From Candidatus Iainarchaeum sp. (GTDB taxonomy: Archaea; Iainarchaeota; Iainarchaeia; JAADDC01): a stretch of DNA of 19,847 bases. The notes beneath the pieces were generated by a model. It ran no database searches and had not been told where the DNA came from. It saw nothing but the letters and a program-made list of their open reading frames with translations. Positions 12,854-17,795 of this stretch are shown in pieces; within the stretch, counting starts at the first letter, position 1; each line of letters begins with the position of its first letter. The stretch covers positions 1 through 19,847 of the forward strand of contig JAADDC010000001.1 in the NCBI GenBank assembly GCA_013154145.1. The letters are read 5' to 3'. The position numbers and the translations under genes are program-made.

Positions 12854-14049
12854 AGGACCACGCCGTAGCCCGTTAACCTCCAGCGGTTGCCTATGCGCCG
12901 GCTGATGGCTATCTTCATCCCCTCGATGACGGCCACGGGCTTCTTGGTCTTGAGCTCCAAGTAATCCTTCTTGTAGTTCTTTACGTAGACGGCGGCGGGC
13001 ATGGTGCCGATGGCGGCGGCCATGAGCTCGTTGGGCCTGAAGGGCGGCTCCTCTATTTTCTGGACCTTCCGCTCGATGGGGTGGTACTCGATGGCGAACT
13101 CGGTGGTGGGATCTGGCAGCGTCCCGGGCTTGCCTATGAGCTGACCCTTTAGCTTGTCACCCTTGCCAAAGTAAGGGTCGATCTCCGTGCCGATGGCTAT
13201 GAGGCCTCCGGGACCGGCCTCCTCGAGCTGGGAATCCTCCGACGCGAGGGAAACGACCTCCGTGACGATCTTTTCGCCGTTGATGCCCGGGGACAGTTCG
13301 ATCTCGTCCCCCACCTTCACCTTCCCCTGCTCGATGGATCCGCCTAACACTGCCCCCTTCAGGTCCTTGGGCTCGGTTCCCGGCTTGTTCACGTCAAAGG
13401 AGCGGGCCACCCACATGCGGAAGGGCTTGGAGGTGTCCCGGGGCGGCGTGGGAATCTTCTCTTCTATGGCCCAGACGAGGGCATCGATGTTCACCCGGTG
13501 GTGGGCGGAGGTGGGGATCACGGGCACGTCCTCGTAGCCGTACTTGGCGAGGAAGTCCACGATCTGCTGGTAGTTCTTCTTGGCCTCCTCCTTGGAAACC
13601 AGGTCGATCTTGTTCTGGACCACCACCAGGTTCTCCACGCCGTTGATCTTCACGGCCAGTAGGTGCTCCTCAGTCTGTGGCTGGGGACAGGGCTCGTTGG
13701 CGGCGATGACCAGAACGGCGCCGTCGAGGATGGCAGCCCCCGAGAGCATGACCGTGAGAAGCGTCTCGTGGCCGGGGGCGTCCACGAAGGACACTCTCCT
13801 GAGTATTTCGAGGCCCGGCTCCCACTGGGGCTTATACGCTTCGGGGGGTTCCTTGCTGGGATCGTAGGCGAAGATGGTGTCCGCGTATCCGAGGCGGATG
13901 GAGATACCCCTCTTGAGCTCCTCCGAGTGCGTGTCCGTCCACTTGCCCGTCAGGGCATAGGTCAGGGTAGTTTTGCCGTGGTCCACGTGGCCAATCATGC
14001 CGATGTTGACCTCAGCCTGCTTGGGCTTCTCCTTCTTCAGCCTTACCAC
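12850..14049 (-). CDS. eif2g: Translation initiation factor aIF2 subunit gamma
   Basis: GTPase core of the aIF2 heterotrimer that carries initiator Met-tRNA to the small subunit. The G motifs are G1 GHVDHGKT at 20-27, switch 1 around RGISIRLGYAD, G3 DAPGHE at 90-95 and G4 NKID in VVQNKIDLVS. Two beta-barrel domains follow, beginning near VARSFDVNKPGT. The length is 399 residues. Residues 59-81, where many archaeal orthologues carry a CxxC...CxxC zinc knuckle, hold no cysteine at all. The GTG start lies inside rps6e (38-base overlap, +1 frame), and no downstream start precedes the G1 motif sensibly. It is followed by the PIN gene through an ATGA overlap. Confidence 0.96.
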   Translation of the reverse strand: MVRLKKEKPKQAEVNIGMIGHVDHGKTTLTYALTGKWTDTHSEELKRGISIRLGYADTIFAYDPSKEPPEAYKPQWEPGLEILRRVSFVDAPGHETLLTVMLSGAAILDGAVLVIAANEPCPQPQTEEHLLAVKINGVENLVVVQNKIDLVSKEEAKKNYQQIVDFLAKYGYEDVPVIPTSAHHRVNIDALVWAIEEKIPTPPRDTSKPFRMWVARSFDVNKPGTEPKDLKGAVLGGSIEQGKVKVGDEIELSPGINGEKIVTEVVSLASEDSQLEEAGPGGLIAIGTEIDPYFGKGDKLKGQLIGKPGTLPDPTTEFAIEYHPIERKVQKIEEPPFRPNELMAAAIGTMPAAVYVKNYKKDYLELKTKKPVAVIEGMKIAISRRIGNRWRLTGYGVVL

Positions 14050-14413
14050 CCAGTATCTCTTCTATGGGGACCTCCCCCTCCTCTACGATGACCAAGTTCA
14101 GCTGCTCGATGTCCTCGGCCACTACATTGCCTCTGACGGTCTTTCGAACCCTCTGACCCTTCTTGAGGCCCCTGACGCCCGGGGGCTTGGAGAGCAGCAC
14201 CCTCTTCCTGCCTGTGCCGTGGACGTCGGGCCTCATGGGGAAGCCGTCCCTGTCGGTGCCACCGGTGATCTTGGCCTTGTACCCCTTGAAGCCCAGGGGA
14301 GAGAGGTCCACCACGTCGCCTATGCGCAGGCCGTAGAACATGCGGGCTTCGTCGTCGCCTATCTCCTTCTGGAAGGCCCTGCCGGTCTTGGGGATCGATA
14401 TTACGAGCTTCAT
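14012..14413 (-). CDS. rps6e: Small-subunit ribosomal protein S6e
   Basis: Archaeal/eukaryotic 30S protein. The 133-residue product shows family hallmarks: MKLVISIPKTGRAFQKEI, GLRIGDVVDLSPLGFKGYKAKITGG, TDRDGFPMRPDV, and GTGRKRVLLSKPPGVR. As usual in archaea it lacks the long phosphorylated C-terminal tail of eukaryotic S6, but it has a short acidic extension (GKAEEGEAQAG) encoded in the overlap with eif2g. The ATG has a strong Shine-Dalgarno leader (GGAGGGAGGG) and a TATA-like box upstream. It leads the rps6e-eif2g-PIN unit. Confidence 0.96.
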   Translation of the reverse strand: MKLVISIPKTGRAFQKEIGDDEARMFYGLRIGDVVDLSPLGFKGYKAKITGGTDRDGFPMRPDVHGTGRKRVLLSKPPGVRGLKKGQRVRKTVRGNVVAEDIEQLNLVIVEEGEVPIEEILGGKAEEGEAQAG

Positions 14414-14450
14414 GCTTATCCCTCCCTCCTATGCAATGGGGATGCGAACG

Positions 14451-14458
14451 GTTTTATT
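14451..14458 (-). promoter_or_regulatory. TATA-like box for rps6e-eif2g-PIN
   Basis: Minus-strand AATAAAAC in the 58-base gap after infB. Expected transcription start is near 14429, so the leader would consist almost entirely of the Shine-Dalgarno tract GGAGGGAGGGATAAGC. Confidence 0.55.
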
Positions 14459-14471
14459 GTTGACGAGGATT

Positions 14472-16232
14472 TCACTCCCGCCGCTTTTTCTGTATCTCAA
14501 AGATCTCTTTAAGAACCTCCACGTAGGAAGAGGGAAAGAGATAGCTCCTCTTCAGGAACTCCCGGGCGTGCTCCTTGGGCACGTCCGTGTAGAGGACGTC
14601 CCCCTCGTCGATGTGCCTGCCCACCATGGGGCCGTCTATGGCCACCGCCACCTCCATTCCCTCCTTTGCCTCTTCCAGGGGCCTGCCCTCGCTCTGTATG
14701 CCCCGGATGGTTCCTATCACCTTCCCGTCCTCCCTCATAAGGGGGTACTTGGGCCTGATGACGCCTCCGAGGACCCTCACCCCCACGATGGCCGGATCCG
14801 AGCGCCTGAAGACGTACCCCGGCAGTATCTGGATCTTGCCGGGAAGTACGAGCTTTTCAAGGACTTCTCTCATCTCCCTCTCCCTTTCCTCCTCCAGGAA
14901 CTGCTCGTATTTTTCTAACAAGCGGTATATCACGTTGTCCACGATGATGGGGACCCCCTTGGCCTTGGCCTCCGCCTCGGCATTCTTGTCCACGTCCACG
15001 TTGAAGCCCAGTATCACGCCCCTGTAGCGATCCTGTTGTTTTACCGTGTAGGCCTCCACCACGTCCTTCCGGGAAATGTTCCCTATCTGGGCCTTGCGGA
15101 TGGGCACGCCCCGCTTTCTTAACAGTCCCACCAGCGCTTCGAGGGTTCCGAGGGTGTCGGCCTTGACGATGACGCCCACGTCGTCCGTCTCGAACTCCAG
15201 CTCGCCCATCTCCCTTTCCAATTCTTTCTTCAACTCCTCTTCCCTCTCGGGGGTGGAGACCACGATGGGAGAGCCCGGTATGGCCTCCTCGATGCCCGGG
15301 GCCGCCACCTTGACGCCCGCGGCGGCCACCACCTCTTCAACGCTCCTGAACTTGTCCCTGGGGCTGCGTATCTCGTCGAGGGGTTTAGGACGGAGGAGGG
15401 CTCGAATGCGGGACTTCTTGACGCCGTCCTGCGTTATGTATAATATTTCGTCGCCGCGTCTCATACGCCCCTCGTAGAGGATGACGGTGGCGGTCTTCCC
15501 CAGACCAACATCCTCCTTTATTTCAAGGATGACGCCCTTCCCGGGCTTGTTGATGTCCACGTCGAGACGGTTTTCCAAGTACTTCTGGGCAAGACCCGCG
15601 AGGTAAAGGAGCAGCTCCGGTATACCTTCCCCGGTTTTCCCTGAAACGGGTATGATGAGCACCTCCCGGGTGAAATCTGTCACCCGGTCGAAGCGCTCGG
15701 AGGCAAAGCCGTGCTTCCCCAGCTCCGCCACGATCTCGTAGATCTTGGCGTCCAGGAGGTTGAGGACCTCCTCGTCCTGTTCTTTCATGGAAAGGGTAAT
15801 GGGATAATCCTCCTTGGACCTCCAGCCCGGGAGTAAATCGATCTTGTTGGCGGCCACCACGAAGGGAACCTTGAAGTTCTTGAGTATCTCCAGGGCCTCG
15901 TAGGTCTGGGGCTGGAAGCCCTGGGTGATGTCCACCACCAGAACGGCCAGATCCGCAATGCTCCCGCCGCGCTTCCTCAGGTTCGTGAAGGCCTCGTGGC
16001 CGGGGGTGTCGATGAACAGGAGTCCAGGTATCTTGAACTTGATGGGCAGGGACTGGAGAATGGGCTTGGCGATCTCCTTGATGGCGTCGATGGGAACCTC
16101 CGACGCGCCGATGTGCTGGGTTATGCCGCCGGCCTCCTTGCTGTGCACGCTGGTCCGCCGTATCCGGTCGAGTATGGTCGTCTTACCGTGGTCCACGTGT
16201 CCCAGCACCGTGACAATGGGCTGCCTCAGCAC
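14472..16232 (-). CDS. infB: Translation initiation factor aIF5B (IF-2 family)
   Basis: Ribosome-dependent GTPase that promotes subunit joining, the homologue of eukaryotic eIF5B and bacterial IF2. The 586-residue protein matches the archaeal length and lacks the bacterial or eukaryotic N-terminal extension. G motifs are G1 GHVDHGKT (11-18), switch 1 with GGITQHIGA, G3 DTPGHE (75-80) and G4 NKID (129-132). Domain 2 starts near ENRLDVDINKPGKGVILE, and domain 3 includes VGVIVKADTLGTLEALVG. The long helix and the tRNA-binding domain 4 follow (LPGKIQILPGYVFRRSDPAIVGV). No intein interrupts it. The GTG start has a TATA-like box about 28 bases upstream, so the mRNA is probably leaderless and transcribed alone. 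Confidence 0.97.
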   Translation of the reverse strand: MLRQPIVTVLGHVDHGKTTILDRIRRTSVHSKEAGGITQHIGASEVPIDAIKEIAKPILQSLPIKFKIPGLLFIDTPGHEAFTNLRKRGGSIADLAVLVVDITQGFQPQTYEALEILKNFKVPFVVAANKIDLLPGWRSKEDYPITLSMKEQDEEVLNLLDAKIYEIVAELGKHGFASERFDRVTDFTREVLIIPVSGKTGEGIPELLLYLAGLAQKYLENRLDVDINKPGKGVILEIKEDVGLGKTATVILYEGRMRRGDEILYITQDGVKKSRIRALLRPKPLDEIRSPRDKFRSVEEVVAAAGVKVAAPGIEEAIPGSPIVVSTPEREEELKKELEREMGELEFETDDVGVIVKADTLGTLEALVGLLRKRGVPIRKAQIGNISRKDVVEAYTVKQQDRYRGVILGFNVDVDKNAEAEAKAKGVPIIVDNVIYRLLEKYEQFLEEEREREMREVLEKLVLPGKIQILPGYVFRRSDPAIVGVRVLGGVIRPKYPLMREDGKVIGTIRGIQSEGRPLEEAKEGMEVAVAIDGPMVGRHIDEGDVLYTDVPKEHAREFLKRSYLFPSSYVEVLKEIFEIQKKRRE

Positions 16233-16255
16233 AGAAGTAGTTGGGCCCTTAAGTG

Positions 16256-16264
16256 CTTTTAAAG
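16256..16264 (-). promoter_or_regulatory. TATA-like box for infB
   Basis: Minus-strand CTTTAAAAG centred about 28 bases before the infB GTG at 16232. A second AT patch (CTTAAG) lies nearer but at a spacing too short for a TATA box. The spacing implies a leaderless mRNA. Confidence 0.55.
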
Positions 16265-16323
16265 GAACGAAGCCGGATTTTCTTCAACCTTGTTAAATCT
16301 TACCTGGACTAATTTTCGTCGAG

Positions 16324-16334
16324 ATTAAAAGAAG
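16324..16334 (-). terminator. Possible T-run terminator after ndk
   Basis: Minus-strand CTTCTTTTAAT about 17-27 bases after the ndk stop codon, in the 118-base gap before infB. It is pyrimidine/T-rich without a clear hairpin, as is common for archaeal termination. The call is weak. Confidence 0.3.
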
Positions 16335-16350
16335 TCGGGTTCTGGAATTC

Positions 16351-16929
16351 TCAGAGCGGCTCGAACATGATGTGTTCGTCGGCGCGCTTGTACTCGAAGA
16401 GCTCGTCGTCGTCGAAGAACAGGGCTATCTCCCTCTCGGCGTTCTCGGCGTCGCTGGCGTGGATCACGTTCCTGATGGAGCGAAGCTCTATGTTGGCGAA
16501 GGGATAATTATCTATGGAGTAGTCGCCGCGGATGGTGCCGGGCGCCGCCTCCTCGGGGGAGGTGTCTCCCACCAGTTTCCGGACGATGTAGATGGCCCGC
16601 GGGCCCTCCAGGACGAGGGCCACGATGGGCCCGCTGGTGACGTACTTGATGAGGTCTTCCCTGAGCTTCTTGGCGGCGGCTATCAAGTCCTTGGGAGGTT
16701 CCAGCCCGTACATTTCGTAGCTCTCCTTGATCTTCTGGGCTATCTTTTTGATGAACTTGGGGTCGTCTCTGTAGTGTTCCTCGGCGAAGTCCCGGGGCAG
16801 CCACATCATCTTCATACCCACGATCTTCAGGCCCGCCTTCTCGAAGCGGGAGATGATCTCCCCCACCAGACCCCTCTTCACGCCGTCGGGCTTGATGAAG
16901 ACCAGCGTCCTCTGGATCACGTCCTTCAC
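16351..16929 (-). CDS. ndk: Nucleoside diphosphate kinase, extended form
   Basis: Transfers the gamma-phosphate of NTPs to NDPs through a phospho-histidine. The catalytic histidine is H157 in RNVIHASDA, and the N-terminal TLVFIKPDGVKRGLVGEI and TSGPIVALVLEG segments are typical. From the GTG at 16929 the protein has 192 residues, longer than the usual 140-150. The excess is mainly an insertion at about residues 56-90, between AEEHYRD and KYVTSGP, plus a C-terminal extension (YKRADEHIMFEPL). The start codon shares two bases with the rpl24e stop (GTGA), so translation is coupled; a GTG at 16947 is an in-frame alternative. It is the last gene of the rpl7ae-rps28e-rpl24e-ndk unit. Confidence 0.95.
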   Translation of the reverse strand: MKDVIQRTLVFIKPDGVKRGLVGEIISRFEKAGLKIVGMKMMWLPRDFAEEHYRDDPKFIKKIAQKIKESYEMYGLEPPKDLIAAAKKLREDLIKYVTSGPIVALVLEGPRAIYIVRKLVGDTSPEEAAPGTIRGDYSIDNYPFANIELRSIRNVIHASDAENAEREIALFFDDDELFEYKRADEHIMFEPL

Positions 16930-17096
16930 ATTCTCGCCCTCGCCCACTTCAACTTCCGGGGATTCCTACCCAGCTGCCAGTTCCTCAGGCACTTGTGGGA
17001 GCAGAACCAGAGGACGGTTCCATCGTTGAGGACGTACATGATACCCGTGCCCTTCTCGATCTCCCTGCCGCAGAAGTGGCACTTCACGGCCTTCAC
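16926..17096 (-). CDS. rpl24e: Large-subunit ribosomal protein L24e
   Basis: Small zinc-binding 50S protein. Translation of the minus strand gives 56 residues with the family pattern: MKAVKCHFCGREIEKGTG, then WFCSHKCLRNW and the ending NPRKLKWARARM. The zinc ligands CxxC and CxxxC are present. The GTG start overlaps the rps28e stop by 4 bases (GTGA), and its own stop overlaps the ndk GTG. The order rpl7ae-rps28e-rpl24e-ndk is a familiar archaeal cluster. Confidence 0.94.
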   Translation of the reverse strand: MKAVKCHFCGREIEKGTGIMYVLNDGTVLWFCSHKCLRNWQLGRNPRKLKWARARM

Positions 17097-17302
17097 CTCG
17101 CCTTGATCTCCTTGGCCTCGTGCTTGGTGGACAGCAGTATCACGATGTCCCCCACCTTCACGGGCCCGTAGATGTTCCTTCGCTTGACCCTGCCCTTCTC
17201 GGGGCCGTCAAGGAGCTTCACCATCACCTGCGTGACCTCGCCCCTGACGCCAGTCCTTCCTATTATCTCCACGACCTCGGCGGGGGTCCCTTCCTCGGCC
17301 AT
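17093..17302 (-). CDS. rps28e: Small-subunit ribosomal protein S28e
   Basis: Archaeal/eukaryotic 30S protein of 69 residues with an OB-like fold near the mRNA exit. The diagnostic stretch is GRTGVRGEVTQVMVKLLDG, followed by RVKRRNIYGPVKVGDIVILL and the basic end EAKEIKAR; the usual C-terminal arginine is present. The ATG lies 5 bases after the rpl7ae stop codon, and the stop overlaps the rpl24e start by 4 bases. Confidence 0.96.
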   Translation of the reverse strand: MAEEGTPAEVVEIIGRTGVRGEVTQVMVKLLDGPEKGRVKRRNIYGPVKVGDIVILLSTKHEAKEIKAR

Positions 17303-17307
17303 TCAGT

Positions 17308-17679
17308 TCACCCCTTCTTGAGGGCCTCAACGGCCTCTATGATCTCCTTCACGAGCTTCTCGGCCTTGCCGGGGTCGACGATGGCCGCGGAAGCTGCGGA
17401 CACCTGGATGCCTGCCGCCTCGCCCAGCTGCTTCTTGGAGGGCACGTAGACGTAGGGGATGCCCTTCTCCTCGGCGAGTATGGGCAGGTGCATCACAATC
17501 TCCTCGGGGTCTACGTCCTCGGCGATGATGACGAGCTTCGCCTGACCCCTTTCCACCATCTTCGTGGTCTCGTTGGTGCCGACCCTGACCCTGCCCGTCT
17601 CGCGGGCAATCCTCACGGCTTCGAGAACCTTCTCTGCCAGTTCAGGGGGCACCTCGAACCTCACGTAGGACTTCGCCAT
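17308..17679 (-). CDS. rpl7ae: Ribosomal protein L7Ae (K-turn RNA-binding protein)
   Basis: Binds kink-turns in 23S rRNA, in C/D and H/ACA guide RNAs and in archaeal RNase P. From the ATG at 17679 the product has 123 residues: MAKSYVRFEVPPELAEKV, the RNA-contact segment TGRVRVGTNETTKMVERGQAK, LVIIAEDVDPEEIV, and the late contact loop VPSKKQLGEAAGIQVSAASAAI. An in-frame GTG-ATG pair just upstream (17685-17688) is rejected because it lies inside a strong Shine-Dalgarno sequence, GGAGGTGAT, spaced correctly for the ATG at 17679. It leads the rpl7ae-rps28e-rpl24e-ndk unit and diverges from smc. L7Ae is known in some archaea to repress its own mRNA, and the leader has suggestive bases. Confidence 0.96.
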   Translation of the reverse strand: MAKSYVRFEVPPELAEKVLEAVRIARETGRVRVGTNETTKMVERGQAKLVIIAEDVDPEEIVMHLPILAEEKGIPYVYVPSKKQLGEAAGIQVSAASAAIVDPGKAEKLVKEIIEAVEALKKG

Positions 17680-17682
17680 GTA

Positions 17683-17691
17683 CATCACCTC
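17683..17691 (-). promoter_or_regulatory. Strong Shine-Dalgarno site that fixes the rpl7ae start
   Basis: GGAGGTGAT on the minus strand is complementary to the conserved 3' end of archaeal 16S rRNA and ends 3 bases before the ATG at 17679. It contains the upstream GTG and ATG codons, which decides the start choice. Confidence 0.75.
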
Positions 17692-17728
17692 CGGTTCTCA
17701 TCGGCTAAGAAGCTTAGGATGGGCAAGG

Positions 17729-17737
17729 GTTTTAAGC
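17729..17737 (-). promoter_or_regulatory. TATA-like box for rpl7ae operon
   Basis: Minus-strand GCTTAAAAC. With 25-27 base spacing the transcript would start near 17706-17707, giving a leader of about 27-28 bases, the longest predicted in this window. Confidence 0.55.
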
Positions 17738-17766
17738 CTTAGCAGAACTTCCCCGGACGCCCACCC

Positions 17767-17776
17767 TTATTAAATA
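17767..17776 (+). promoter_or_regulatory. TATA-like box for smc
   Basis: TTATTAAATA on the plus strand, centred about 25 bases before the GTG at 17796. The spacing implies a leaderless smc transcript, divergent from rpl7ae. Confidence 0.6.
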
Positions 17777-17795
17777 CTCCCCACCTTCTACCTAC

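Noticed and set aside
12850..16232. Inteins in the GTPase genes eif2g and infB
   Set aside because: The G motifs are uninterrupted and both lengths match intein-free archaeal proteins.
16263..16350. Small RNA or tRNA in the ndk-infB gap
   Set aside because: Only short imperfect inverted repeats (GAAG/CTTC) were seen, with no cloverleaf, box C/D pair or conserved structure.
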